A DNA stretch of 64,000 bases from Paracyclopina nana (Eukaryota; Arthropoda; Copepoda; Cyclopoida; Cyclopettidae). Both the position numbers and the translations under genes were made by a program. The stretch spans positions 6,572,001 through 6,636,000 of the forward strand of contig JAGUCH010000005.1 in assembly GCA_019096065.1 (NCBI GenBank). The letters run 5' to 3'. Each line of letters begins with the position of its first letter. Positions within the stretch are counted from its first letter, which is position 1. The notes under the pieces are model-generated. The model made no database searches. It was not told where the DNA came from and was given only the letters and a program-made list of their open reading frames with translations. Positions 44,537 through 57,400 of this stretch are shown here, piece by piece.

Positions 44537-47500
44537 ATGTCAGCAATAATAGTAGAACGTCAGACCTTCAATATGGAGCTCCTGCTCCAGCTCATATCAA
44601 TTTTAGAGCTGAAAAGTGTTTTTATTCTTGTGTCTGATGACGCTTACTTAATTCCTCTGAAAAGGCTGGCTAAAAAAGTTTTTAGGGATGGAGATTCATT
44701 CAAAGTGATCAACATTTCCAACTTAGAAGAAATAAATGGCACATCTAACTCTGGAATCATACTGACCTCTCAATTTGAAGATGCAATCAAAATGGCCAAC
44801 TTTCAAATCAACTCTCCTTGGATTGTAGCTCTCGATGAGAAGGACCAGGAATTTTCTACTAAATTATCCGATCCAATACTTTTTTTAAACAACCATTCCC
44901 TTTGGGAAAATTATGTGGTTAAGCAAACTAAAGTCCGAACTGTGTTGGGCAGCTTCAACGTTACTGCTCAAAATTGGGAACTAAAGCCAAATATTCAACT
45001 GGACTTGGTTGAGAGGAGGAGAAATTTTCATCAAGACACTTTACTAGCAATGGTTGCATATTCAGGAGCTAATGCCAAGTTTCCTGACAATTACACTGAG
45101 GTAGCCAACAAAAGTCAGATGGTTCCAAACTCATATGAGGTAGGGGTAACTTTGGTAGCCTGTAGTTCCATTATGGAAGATTGTTGTCTCATTTTAATCG
45201 CTTTAAAGTACTCTCATATTCCATTGCCTTGAAAGCTCCCAACCAGAAATTTTCGAAAAAATTGTGATTAAATAAGAGTGAATTTGAGTTACTCAAAAGT
45301 GTCCCAATATTCCCGATTTGTGTCAGAAATCCGTGACGCACCACATTTTCTTGTGGAACTCAGCTTAGCAAGCTCGACCTTAACAGTCGCGTGTCTACGC
45401 GGTGATGCTTCAAAAGTGGCACAAATCAAGTACAATGTAAGACTAAATTGTCCTCACAAATTTGGCTCAAAATAGACTTCCTATAATCTTCATTTTAGGT
45501 ATAAAATATGATATACAATGTCCTCAATTTGTCAACAAATTCCATGTTATTTTAATTTTTGGAACAGCTGCTTATTTCTATTGAGTCACAATAGGTTCTC
45601 AACTAAGCTCCGTTAAAGACTTAAATTTCCCCCAATTTTGGCAATATCTATTAGGAAAAAGGTGCTAGGAATGAGAGCATCATTCATATATATTTAGACT
45701 TTTGGCCAATAGATGGCTGACTTTGCAAGTCTTTCTCACATCAGACAAGATGTGCTAGTGTCCTTCTTAAGAGGGACTTATGTGAGAAATAATATTTTAG
45801 TCTATAAACTTCTCTTACTTACTGTCATCTTGATTTGTTTTGAATATTTCATATTTCCATAATAATATTGAAAATAAAATTATTTTTACCTCAATACTAA
45901 CTTGGTTTGGACTGAAAGCTATTAGCAACTTTTTTGACACACTCAATGCATAGCAAAGTTTTAAGTATAATTACTTTTAAATAAAATAGTTTTGATAGCA
46001 GAGCCATCTCTTAATAATTTGCTAAGCTAGAATTTTTATTCTTTGATTTTTCCTAAAGGTTACGTAGGGCTTTTATGACTTACTTAGGAGACACTCAAAT
46101 CGGGCAATTTGAGGCTGAAATCCATGAGATAGCAAATTTTGTGGAACTCAACTTTTATTTGAAAATAATCAACATTGCTTCTTTTGCAAATGAATTCGAG
46201 TCAAATTGAGGAACACAATCAAGTTTCAACTTTGTGGAAGTTTGCCAGCTAAAAATGGTTTTTTTAATGGCAGCACAAATTTATGTCATACATAGTTGTG
46301 AAAGTATTGTATCTCTCAAATCAGCCACAAGTTTGTGGAATAGAATCAGCAAAAAAATGAGTCCAACAACCCAGGCATAAATTTGTAGAATATAATCTTG
46401 ATGAAGGTTTATTATAACCTAATTTGGTAACAAGTCTATACATCACAAATTTATATTAGAATTGAGATTCATGAATGAGATTCAACTTTGAGTAACCCAA
46501 TTTTGAAGATGATTAGTTATAACTAATGCCCTACAAGTTTGTAGAATACAAAAATCATGCTGAGTTCTTCAAATTTGTATCTGATTTGTGTTCTTCAATA
46601 CCGACTCAACATAGTTACAGTGCATTTTGTGACTGAATTGATTTGATATTGTGAAACCGAATTTCTGGTTGGGCTCAGCACCTACAAAGATTTCTATGCA
46701 ACCTATATAGCCTTTAAAATCGATCTCTCCTCTGGATAGATGACTGGACTGGTGCATGGATTATTCCAAGATGTTCTCAAAGAAGTACTGACTGAATTAA
46801 ATGGAAGTGTGAGGCAGTTTTACAGGTTTGATGGGAGATGGGCATCGAGAGATGCCAAAACTGGGGAGTGGAATGGAATGGTCAGCAATTTGCTGAGGAA
46901 AGAAGCCGACTTCATCTCAGCGGATCTCACCTTCAGCCATGAGAGAAGCACCATATTAGACTTCTGTCTGCCCATTGGCTTTGGAACACCCACCATTGCA
47001 ATCAAGGGAACTGATATTGGTGCAATTGCATGGACAAACTATTGGGTTCAGTTTGATAATACTTTATGGCTAGCTATTATTGGTTTTGTGATTGCTAGCA
47101 GCTTCATTTTATATTGTTTAAGCAGAAAGTCAAAAGTGAGCACTCAATATTCAAGAGAAGCATTTCCTAATTGCATATTTTTGCTCAAGGTTCATTTTAC
47201 ATTGCTTTTTTCTTTGTGGATTGCTTTGTCATCTGTATTTGGTATCGGGGAAGAGGACGCAAACAGTGCAGCGTCAAAGTGGAGCACCAAAATTTTCTTG
47301 GTGTCCGTGCTCCTTACTGGAAGCATGTTATTTTATTCCTACCAAGCCTTTCTTTTGACATCACTCTATTTACCAGCAGAATACATCCCTTTCACCGACC
47401 CTACCAGCTTTCTTAACACAGACTACAGGTTAATTTTACGCAATAGCTGTTGGTTTTTAGCTACTTGAGGCTTGCATTCACTTTGAAGCAGATGATGAAA

Positions 47501-48070
47501 TAATTTTGTAGGATGTTGACTGAGAGTGTGGGTGGTATTTATTCAGCCAACATAATCAACTCCGAGCCTCACTCTCCATGGAATGAAATTTACATGAAGC
47601 ATATGACTAATGAGTCATTCATGAAAACAGCTGACTGGATAGAATATGTCATTCATTCGGATGAAAAAACTGCTGGATATGGAGCGTACGAAACCACTCT
47701 GAACCACCTTAAGACTTTGGGACGGCCTTGTGATTTAAAATTCCTATGGTTTTCCAAGGGCAGATATTTTCTGTCATTTTCATTTCCGAAGAAATCTCCT
47801 TACTATGCATTTTTCAATGACGCAATTAGGCGCCTCAATGAAAAGGGTGTGCTCGATAGGATAAAAACTGACTATGAGATCTACAAAGCTGCCTTTTGCA
47901 GCACTCATGAGCCAGTTGCCTTGAGTCTTAGCAAAGTTGCATCGCTGTTTCTAATTTTGCTCGCTGGCTTCATTATGGCACTCACCACATTTTCATGGGA
48001 GCTTGTATATCACTCGCTAAATAAGTCAACAAGAGCACGATTTGGATCTCCTCAAGATTATGTAGACTGA
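44537..48070 (+). CDS. Ionotropic receptor (IR) 2, 5' end uncertain
   Basis: Exons 44537-45139, 46740-47135, 47190-47428, 47512-48070 (phases 0,0,2); 598 aa if the ATG at 44537 is used. Exons 2 and 3 have exactly the lengths of those in IR1 (396 and 239). Landmarks: EINGTSNSG and LWENYVVKQTKVRT in the N-terminal domain, FSHERSTILDF with the S1 Arg, pore WIALSSVFGIGE, SYQAFLLTSLY, RPCDLKFLWFSK in S2, and a last TM (VASLFLILLAGFIMALTTF). There is no signal peptide, and homology with IR1 begins at the very start of the frame, so an upstream exon may be missing. Intron 1 is 1.6 kb against 54 bp in IR1, expanded by an insertion. A TATAAAG at 44521 is too close to be used for this ATG. Confidence 0.85.
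45238..46673. mobile_element. Probable non-autonomous transposon in IR2 intron 1
   Basis: CCCAACCAGAAATT at the left and AATTTCTGGTTGGG at the right form a perfect 14-bp terminal inverted repeat. The interior is AT-rich, with recurring TTTGTGGAA/CACAAATTTG words and no transposase frame. IR1 lacks it. No clear target duplication was seen. Confidence 0.6.
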
Positions 48071-48235
48071 TTCAAAGAATTGTGAACACACTTAATTTAC
48101 ATGCCAGTTGGTAATAATATCATTATTTCTTAACTTCTTCTCCTGTGAATCTGAATCAAAAAAGCCGAACCATTTTGCGCGTGAAAACAGTTGAATATAA
48201 GTCATGAATCGTCAAGTGCCATTTTTCATATTTGA

Positions 48236-48420
48236 AAGCTGCATAAGAGCTGATTTTGAAATGCATCCCGAAAGATGGCGCCACTGTAAGGCAGTACAGC
48301 TGGTTATATTTTGGGGCTACATGCCAAATATCGCTAAAAACTGCCAATTTCTGCATAAAACAGCCCAGAGTGCACATTGAGCGATGACAACAGTATTTAT
48401 ATCTGGTGGCTATTGTCGCT
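48236..48420 (+). repeat. Dispersed repeat, second copy
   Basis: Matches 5938-6140 (AGAGCTGATTTTGAAAT, GATGGCGCCACTGTAAGG, CATAAAACAGCCC). It lies 166 bp after the IR2 stop. Confidence 0.7.
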
Positions 48421-48444
48421 GAGTGTCATTAGGCCAAAAAATAA

Positions 48445-48668
48445 GGGCCTCTTCGCCTGCATTATTATCAGCTAAATAACCCGCGATATTATGCTGATAT
48501 TTGCAAATATCCGGTATTTGTAGAAACATTTCTCAGATTTTGACTTTGGAATCGGTCTTTTGGTACCAAGAGCCATCCTACACCAACCTAAAAAATTCTC
48601 AGTTTCTCAGTATTTCTCCTCGATATTTTGCCAAAATAACAGCCCAAACAAGCAGGTGAACAGGCCCT
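48445..48668 (-). mobile_element. Family-3 MITE, TAA target duplication
   Basis: Starts GGGCCTCTTCGCCTGC and ends GCAGGTGAACAGGCCC, flanked by TAA. Somewhat more diverged at the left end. Confidence 0.85.
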
Positions 48669-49371
48669 AAGATAAAGGGTTGAACACTTACAAAGTAATG
48701 GAAGGCCAGCACTGAGGCAGTCAAAGTGCTTTTAAAAGTTCCTCAAAAGCAGCCACATGTTCCATGGGAGGTTCGAATTCGGCAGTGTCAGATCGAGATC
48801 CTTGCTCAGTTTGTCATTGAGCGCAGCTTGGCCACCTTTTGCTAAACCTTAACGAAGGATCGGTAATGGCCACATTTCCCCACGAAGTTACGCAGCTGTC
48901 TCTTCCAATCCATTTTTCTCGATGAAAGTTTGGGCCTAAGAGGCATCGCCCGTGCGACCTTGATTCGCTTCTTCATTTGAGCCCGGCCTCAACTAATGCT
49001 CAGTGTCATTTGGCGGGAAAAAAATGAAACGTAAACAAACTCGCGGTGGAATGTGAAGGGTTTTACGCCTAAAGGCATTCGCTGACCCCATTTTGCTCAG
49101 TTCACGGGGATGATTGAACAAAGTGAGTACAGCTGATTTTCTCTACGGTTCACCCTATATTATTTACCCCCTGTGCCTTTGCTACGAAAAATCGTGAGTT
49201 TGAGGCAGTGTCGCCAAAAACTTGCCGTCACAAATGCTTGAAAACAGGCGAAAACACGTGCAGCGAAGATTGACAGAATTTCTCGCCTAAAATATCCACT
49301 GAGAACTTTCCACATTGAGTCTGCTTGCATCTTAAAAAGTTTTTCTACCATAATGAAAAGTAAAGAATTGC
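48669..49371. other. Intergenic, unique
   Basis: Between the IR2 gene and the 3' end of metalloprotease 2. No repeat family or gene recognised. Confidence 0.4.
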
Positions 49372-49377
49372 TTTATT
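49372..49377 (-). terminator. Poly(A) signal overlapping the stop of metalloprotease 2
   Basis: On the minus strand AAATAAAGC: the TAA stop is inside AATAAA. The 3' UTR would be very short. Confidence 0.55.
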
Positions 49378-51864
49378 TGATGCCATCAAGAAGAAACTGA
49401 TCGAAAACATCCATGTTTCTGCTCCTTGGCAACCTGTCCGGGTGCTTGGAAGCTGGCTTGGCACCTGGCATGAAGAGCTTGATGAGTGCTGGGTCCGGCT
49501 CAACCTCTTTGGGCCTGGCATTCATGAAGAGGTCCACGTCAACTAGCGGATGTGCCAAGGTTTTGGCCTGGCCAGGAGTGGTGCATACATTCTTCATGCA
49601 GTAGTAGTCAGCCTTGCCATCATTGTGACACCAGGTGCCATCAGGAAGGTAAATGTTGGTCGCTGTGGAGTCCACAATATACTGTTGCGGGCTGTAAAAC
49701 TCACCATTTCGCAGCCTTTCACAGTACACAGTGCAGGCCTCGAAAGGATTGGCGGGGTTGTGGGCCATTTGCTTGCCTCCCCCACTCAAGTCAAGTTGGA
49801 GCCTCTTACTGATGGCCTGATACTTTTGGCAGGTCGACTCAGCAAAACCTGTGGGTGAGAATGCTGAGGCACAGGGGGGATAGTCATCGCACAGCTGCAG
49901 CTCCAAGCTTGGCCCTTGGCAATCATTGCTTGATGCCGAGAGGTCTGCAGTTCTGCAGCTCCTGGTCCTGGACCTGATGCCCCTGCTGCCAGAAATGCAC
50001 CCAGACTCGCAAGGAGTGAATGAGGACCAAGGTGTCCACTGTGGAGAGGTCGTGTCCACAAACGGAACCCCAGCCTTGTCCACACATTTGGCCTCGTGGC
50101 AGATCTTGTTGGGGTTCTTTAAATCGCAGCTGGTGCCTACAAGCTCTTATGATTAAGATTGCAAGTGCCAGAAACGCACAGTGTTACCTTCCAAGGCTGG
50201 GCCGGAAGAGAAGAATCCCACTTTGGTAGGGCTCTTGCAGTGCAGCTGCATACAAATGTCGTAGTCAATGTTGTAGCTGTAGTCAGTCTTGGCTTCAATG
50301 TCTTTCAGCAGGATCTGGCACTGCTCGTCACTGGACCAATACAGGCCCGGATAATTGTTGAACTTGGCCGCATGGTTCCAGCCAGGATCCGCCAAGGGCG
50401 AAGAATCAGTGAGGCATTCCAGATTAAGCTCTTGGATGACTTTGGCCGAGCACGATGACCAGGGGATCTCATCGTGGGTGCCACGAGAGGCCGACATGAT
50501 GAATCCATCATTGGCACAGCCCACGTTGCCATCATGATGCATGCCCAAGTTGTGGCCGATCTCATGGGCCATCACAAAGACGGAGGCGAAGCCTGTGGAG
50601 GGGTATGGTTTTCCTGCAGAGTTGAGTACACCCATCTCTCCGATGATGCAGTTGTTGTTCCTGGTGCACACTTGGCCCACGTAGGCCAAACCCATCGTGC
50701 CAGGATTGCCTCCAGGATCGACAAAATCCAGCCCGGAAACAAGTAGGCTCATATCCCAGTGGTTGGGATCGGTGTCAGAAACTGGATTTATGCCTGCCTG
50801 AGGGTGAAAATGCAATAGAGATGCATCATCCGGATTGCTGAACACTCACTTGAAAGGAGCAGAAAGAGTCCAGAAGGGATCCCATGAGTCCATTGTGAGT
50901 CTGGAACTTGTCTGAGGTCATCACCTCCAGGTGAACAATCCTGAAATTGACCTTTCTGCCCAGGCTCGATTGGTAGTACAGAGATTGAATGCCATTGATG
51001 TAAGTGAGGAGCAAGTTGATGATTTTGGCCTCATCCTTGTAGTACTTGAGGTAGGAACTAACGAAGAGACAATTAGAATATACTACATGAAATAATGGAG
51101 TTTTAAACCTACTTGTGAGCAGAGCTGTCCATGAACACACCAATTTCCACAATCAGGTCTCCACCGCCATTAGCCCTTTTGGAGATGGGACCAGGATACT
51201 CCTGAACCTTGGGAGGATAGTTGTCCACATCAAACTCCATGCCAGGATTGACCTCCTTGAGAGGTTTTGAAGTCATGATGTGGAGGTCCTCATTGTTGAA
51301 GCCATTCTGCAGGGGCTTCACTTGGTACACAGTTTGGTCTCCCAGGAAGTGCCCAGTGAATCCGCTTTCTCCATTACATGAGCTCAAGCTGCCTTGAATT
51401 GTGTAAGATATAAATGAAGGAGCCACTATTAGTTAGGCGGTACTTTCGGCACCTTAGATTAATTGAGCAGAAGCGACCGAGTTCATCATTTTACCTGTTA
51501 TAGAGTCCGATGCAAGAATGTAGTGGCAATTTGCATTGAGCTCAGAGTGAGGCACTTCTTTGGTGGTCGCATTGGACGTGACCAGGATCCTGGCGTATTC
51601 AGGCAACAGCTGGTCGTTCAGAGCCAGCTGATGCGGTTCCACGACGCCAAAAGAGTTCTCCAAGGTGACTTGGGTGCCATTTTGGGTGATTCGAATGACT
51701 CTGTAGGAGGAGGGCAGCACTTTTTTCACGTCATGCGTTCCAAAGTGGTGGAAGATCTCGGATGGATCCATCGTTTGGTGGATCCATTGGTTGGCAATCT
51801 CGATTTCGAGTCCAGTCGAAGAGGAGCTGTATAATGCAAATAACGCGACAAGCGAAGCCCACAT
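49373..51864 (-). CDS. ADAMTS-like secreted zinc metalloprotease 2
   Basis: 743 aa from exons 51864-51495, 51392-51113, 51057-50850, 50797-50188, 50136-49373 (phases 1,2,0,1), all GT-AG. Signal peptide (MWASLVALFALYSSSSTG), prodomain with NANCHYILAS, SKRAN as a likely processing site, catalytic HEIGHNLGMHHD with Met-turn IMSASRG, a disintegrin-like Cys module, one TSP1 repeat (WTPWSSFTPC), and a Cys-rich domain ending soon after (VFDQFLLDGIK). Compared with metalloprotease 1 it has two more introns (SIT|G and LEG|T), lacks the long charged tail, and uses a normal GT donor where its paralog uses GC. The donor of intron 2 is CACAA|GTAGGT; using the next GT would introduce a stop. Confidence 0.88.
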
Positions 51865-52020
51865 CGTGTAATGAAGTGAGGCTTTTCCATCGTGGCCCCT
51901 TTTATTGAGAGTGTAAGCTTCCGGCATCATCATCAAATGTTGGTGATTAATAGAGTTCCAGGTAGATATCGATTCAACACGCAATTGCTTCCTCAAGCAG
52001 AGTTGTACTACGTGACAAAG
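51865..52020. promoter_or_regulatory. Divergent promoter region
   Basis: Only 156 bp separate the start codons of metalloprotease 2 (minus) and the CCDC96-like gene (plus). On the minus strand AATAAAAG at 51906-51899 is a TATA-like box about 35 bases before the protease ATG. No TATA was recognised for the plus-strand gene. Confidence 0.55.
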
Positions 52021-53669
52021 ATGTCCAAAGCTACCGTCAAAAGTGTCTCTGACATTGCCCTGCAAGAAACAGTTGCAATTGTAAGGCTCCAACCATTAAC
52101 TCAACCTTCTCTAACAAACGTTGAAATTGTTGCAGAAATCTGTGAAGCATTTAAAATCTGCCAGCGGGCGAAAGTCGACAAGAAAGTCATCAGAGTTGCA
52201 GAGCGAGGCGGGTGTCAACGCCGAAGGCGATGATGATGTCTTTGAAGAGACTGCAAAGATTCCAGAGGAGACGAGATCAAGCTCTGGAGGTTCCGGCCAA
52301 GACTCCAAATCCAGCAGTGACAGCGAAGGTAACAACCCTCAGATCGAGGGCTTGGGCGAAAAAACCCTTTGTGCATGGATTTTAAAACTTTTTGTAGCCA
52401 AGGCCAAATCGAGGCATACAACATTGAGATCGGCGAAGCAGTCTGCGGACTTGAATGACGACGATGAATACATCAAGCATTCGTTCGGCAAGCGGCTGAC
52501 GGAGTTGAAGGCCAACAAGGCTCCCACTCCGCCGCCCGCGGAGCCCTCGCTCAGGGACACTTTGCTGGCCAAATATTACGCTCTTTTGAAGGAGAAAAGG
52601 GAGCTGAGGAAGCGGAATGCCCAGGCTCAAACCAATATTTGCCAATACCTGAGAAAGCATAATATCGATTTGTTTTCTGCATCTTCCTCGGCTGATCCAG
52701 ACAAATCCCAGGTGCATGTGGTTTTATTTGGCATGGATCAGTGCTATATTGACTTGTTTGCTCATGCAGGCTGCTCTCAGGGAGGAGTACACCCAGATGC
52801 TCAACCGAATAGAGGACCTTGCGGACATCAAGGACGAGGAGAAGCAAGAGTACGTTATTATCGCAACAGTTATTCTTAAGGCTCGAAAAACCTCTTCTCA
52901 GATTCGAGGCTCACATGGAGGAGATCAACGGGAAGAAGAACCTGCTGCAGAATGAAATTGTGAGGCTGACCACTGAAATTGGCCAGGTGAAGATGAGGAC
53001 GGTGAACCAGCCCCAGTTGGACAGGCCTCAGGAGAATGTGATGGTGCAAAAAGACGTGGCCGAGAACATCAAGTATCTGGAGAGCCTCGAGGAGGAGATG
53101 AAACCAGTGCGGCTGGAATATGTCCAACTGAAGAGAGCCATCGACGCCATCCAGAACAAGTACGACCACATTTTCTACGAGCAGGAGGAGGCTGCTGAGC
53201 AGACCGAGCTCACCATCGAAAACCAGGTTTTGAGCGATGAGGTTGAGGCCACCAAAGAGGAGCTCTCGAAAATGCAGCATGTCATGAACAACGATGTGGT
53301 CGTTTTGACGCATGTCCAAATGAAGCACACCCAAATGGAGGCGGAGAACACGAAAATGTTCATGGAGGCTCAGGCGGGAGGCCAAAAGATCACCGAGGTA
53401 ATTTTTGCCGAGGTCGCTTACGAATTATAATTTAGCTCTGAACTTTCCAGCTGAAGAGCGAAGAGTTCCGGCTGAAGGGCGAGCTGATGAGCCTGCAAGA
53501 CAAGTACCGCAAGCTGGAGGAGAACATTGGGCTGCTCGGCAACAAGCCGCTCCTCAAGGATTACTCAAATACGCTGGTTGACATTGACAGCGCTCAAAGG
53601 CGCATTGAGCTGGATGAGCCGCTGTCTCTCTCCAAAAGGAGCGAAGAGAAAGCGACGAAAACAGCCTAA
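52021..53669 (+). CDS. CCDC96/CCDC113-type ciliary coiled-coil protein
   Basis: 453 aa from exons 52021-52080, 52136-52328, 52398-52711, 52770-52849, 52902-53397, 53451-53669 (phases 0,1,0,2,0). The N-terminus is charged and Ser/Glu-rich (to about residue 95). Then come an Arg/Lys-Glu helical segment (YYALLKEKRELRKRN) and a long coiled coil. The C-terminal half has the family landmarks LTIENQVLSDEVEA, VVLTHVQMKH and ENIGLLGNKPLLKDY. In other animals CCDC96 (CFAP184) and CCDC113 form an axonemal complex. The extra N-terminal part favours CCDC96, but CCDC113 shares the same domain, so the exact ortholog is open. Intron 2 is 69 nt, a multiple of three, without an in-frame stop, so its retention would go unnoticed in frame. 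Confidence 0.8.
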
Positions 53670-54487
53670 ACCACCAAAGATTCATTGAATTACATTCATA
53701 CCTTGATTCTAATCGTGGCTACATTAGCCAATTAGAATTATGGTCACCTCACTTTTACTATTGAGTGGAGTGGCATTATATCCATCATTAGCGCTCTCAG
53801 CTATCATATCATAGGCTTGATCATAGGAACCCGAAGTTAAGCTGACTGCACTAGATGACACTGAGTTCAGACGGCTTGACATCATCAGAGTGCGAGCGTT
53901 GTTTACCCGTTCTTCATAGGAGCTGCTAGATGTGACCTACATTAAAAAGTCAAAAAAGCCAGCTTTATTACCATTTTAAAAAACCAGCCCAAGGGCCAGC
54001 CTAGAAATTGAGGAAAACATCTAAACATAGCAAGAATTCAATATGATTGATCTATTTGAATCTTAGGCTCTACATAAGCTTGTAAAAAATTAGACCTAGC
54101 GAAAAATAATCAAGAAGATGAGGCATTTAGCTTATTTCTCATGAGCTGGCCGGTCGGATAAATATGGTACCGTTTACGGTTTCCTATAATGGTTAATCGT
54201 ACTCGTGCTATGCTTATTTTGTTGCTGGAACCGGGCTAACATCGAGTACAACAGATCACGATACATCATAGTACACAGAGTGCGGATGGCTAGAAAGCAA
54301 AAACTGGTGGGAGATGAGATATTGATTAAAATGAGAAAGTCCTCTTGGCATCAGCTGCCACCGAAGCAGCTTTCTCCTCGACAAATTTGCTTGTTGTTTT
54401 CCTTCACGTAATACCTAAAATGGATTGTTTGATCAAATTTCACTGCTACTACCCATCGGTCGCTGCAGCCAGTCGATTGGCACCAAC
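53670..54487. other. Intergenic before CFAP52
   Basis: About 800 bp with diverged repeat words (GACGGCTTGACATCATCAG also occurs near 2830). No gene recognised. No canonical AATAAA follows the CCDC96-like stop. Confidence 0.35.
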
Positions 54488-57400
54488 ATGGGAGTGGAGG
54501 AAGAGCCTGAAAATATCATTGTGCCCGGCCAGGGGCTCAGGCGGGTGAAGCCCTTGGCATTGGTCTCCGCCATCGGATTCTCGGGTACGCATAAGCAGCT
54601 TTGCTATTCAAAAAACATTGCTTATTCTCCGAACTATTTCAAAAGCGGCTGTATTACAAAAGAGCTTATAGAATATTGCTTTTTTGTACCACTAAAAAGA
54701 ATTGCAGTTCAAGCATGATTGACATTGCATTGACGTCAGCTGGCATTACATTTTCCAGGTGATGTTCAAAACGGCCTTACGGTGGACCCGAGGCGACAGT
54801 TGGCCTTTTACCCCCTGGGCTCGAGCATGGTGGTGTGGCCTTTGAACGGCGGCCCCAAGTCCTTCCTCACTGGCCATACCTACTTGATAGGGGCGATCGC
54901 CCTTTCCGACTCTGGAAAGTACTTGGCCACTGGGGAGACGCATCAAGTGGGCACGAAGGTACGTAAAATTGCCAAAATGCTTTCTAATCTGAGATTTCCT
55001 TGGTTTTTTTTTTTTGGTATGCAGGTCCAAGTCATTATTTGGGATACCACAAGGCTGACTAATGTTGGCAGCCATTTGCTGCACCACGCGAGCGTGGCCG
55101 CCATTGGCATATCACCAAATGATCGTTTTGTGGCTTCAGCTGGCGGCCAAGATGATCCGACGATTCTCATTTGGGACATCAGCGCCAATTCTCCCGTGTG
55201 CGGTAAGGCGAATTGCATTTTGAACAATCCATGATTTACGATGCACAGTTTCAAATATCAAAAAAGGTCACGCGGGCTTTGCCTGTGCTCGCTTTTTTCG
55301 CAGTTACAGTCAAGTTACAGCTACGACTGCGTAAAACTAGCCTTGTATGATAGCGAGGGAAAGGTTGTTTCTTCTTCATGTTGAAGCATTTTTTGAATTA
55401 TTGATGATTTGTGGCCGTACCTGGGAAATTCGTCGTCGTTCGATACTGCGCTATACAATATTATAAAGGCTACGCGAATTGACCTAATTGTTTACTTTTT
55501 TCTCAGCAGCCCCACCCCCCATTTCAACATTGTGCTGTTTCAGGGGCTATATATTGTGCTACTTTATTTTTGAGAAACGGCCGTAATGAAGCCGCGCTGT
55601 TTGGTTAGAATGTCGACCATTCCGAGAAATCGATACAACCCATAGCAACACGAGGATATGAACACAAACCAAGAGCCAAGGGCTAGAAGCCACGTGGTTC
55701 CTTTTCTTTTGGGCACCTTTCTACTTTGCTTCCCACACCAGATGAGCTAGGTAGTCAGGTCAAAAAACGGTGGCCCGTTCCCATAAGGCCAGTGCAAAGC
55801 TAAGCAAGCCAGCCTCAGCAGCAAGAAAGTCTCTGAAATCATTTGCATGCTTTGCTTTGCTCTGCCTTGCTCCTGAACGTTGAGAACGGGCTAGAATCCC
55901 ATTTTTTCTTCGGGTTGCTGAAGAAGCCCTCTTAGATGAGGATGATGATGCATCTTGTTTTCGGCGAAGACGTAACATGAGAAAGAAGAGCTACAAGTAC
56001 ACATGTGTAGCATAAGGCTTTTTCTCAAATTGAACAGGAAACGCTTTTTGCCCCCCCACGACCAAAATTAAGCCGGCGTATTTTGGAAGCAATCATCGAT
56101 TCTCATATTAGAGATGAGAAGATTCTGCTTAAAAACCACTTGATTTGACCGCCAAGAGTACAATACCAAAAAAGTATCGATAAGGGATATGCTCTCATAT
56201 ACTTTGCTCCGCATACAAAAAGTTCACGAGCATTTGCAAGCTAAAATCCACAATTGGCTCTCTTGGTTGCGATCCATCTAATAGCTTGTTCTCATAAAAC
56301 TCAGTAAGGCAGGCAGTAAGCAAAGCAAGGCACTTTGGAAGCTCATAACTCAGTAAGTACTGAGCCGATTGGAACCAAATTTGGAGGGATTCATAAGAGC
56401 GTATTGAAGAATCTTCATGCCAATTTTCATCCGGATCGGAGGTCTCTAAGGGGGTGGCTGATTTTTCTCCCTTGCTTAACTGATTTGCCTCACTTTCAGT
56501 AAGGCGGCCTTAGCGTCCTCCGATCCGGATGAAAATTGGCATGAAGATTCTTCAATACGTCCTTATGAATTCCTCCAATTTTGGTTCCAATCGGACGAGT
56601 AGATGCTGAGATATAAGCGCGCAAAGTGCCTTGCTTACCTTATAGAAATGTTTATGAGAACAAGCTAATGTTTAGCCAGTTTCTTCTTAAAATGGCGCCA
56701 GTAGATGTTGGCCCTTTGCAAATTGTCCCATTGCAACAAGTACACGCGGGGAGGGAGGGAGGGAAGGAAAGGTCCTTTTCGGTCTACCTGGCTTTTCCCC
56801 AGTGTGCTCTGCTGTAGTACTGTGACAGCTGCTGCTGATTGCGGCTCTCCGGCGGCAGAAAACCGTCAAAGCAATGCAGTTGCTTGCGCGCACTCACTCG
56901 CACAGGAAGAATTGCTTTCGTTTCGATTTCTTCGCCATGGATTTATAACCCCATGTGTACACTCACCACCAGTTGGCCAAGTGATCAAGAGGCGAGAAGA
57001 AGGCTGGTCAATTGCGGACTTGGAAGACTAGTGATTTTGTTGTTGATATCTCAAACAACTAATCTCAAGTCTCCTGAATTCAGATTGTACCAAATCATCA
57101 CCATTGTTCATAATTCGTAACATGCCCCTGAAACAGCATGCATGTTTAAAAATGACGAGTACCAAAAATGTGGAAGACTGGTGATTGTGTTGTTGTTTCC
57201 CCGCGGCCCACTTTTCGAACAACCAATCTCACGTCTTCGCATCCCTTGGTTAACCGAGCAACACTATCTAGGGCGTGCAGGCACTTTTTCAATGGTTGTC
57301 GCATTGCTCTTTTTTTTCTAGTGTGCAAAAAGACGTACGATCGACCGTTTGTGGCCACCAAGCTGAAATTCGCGCCCCATTTCGATCACATTTTCATGGT

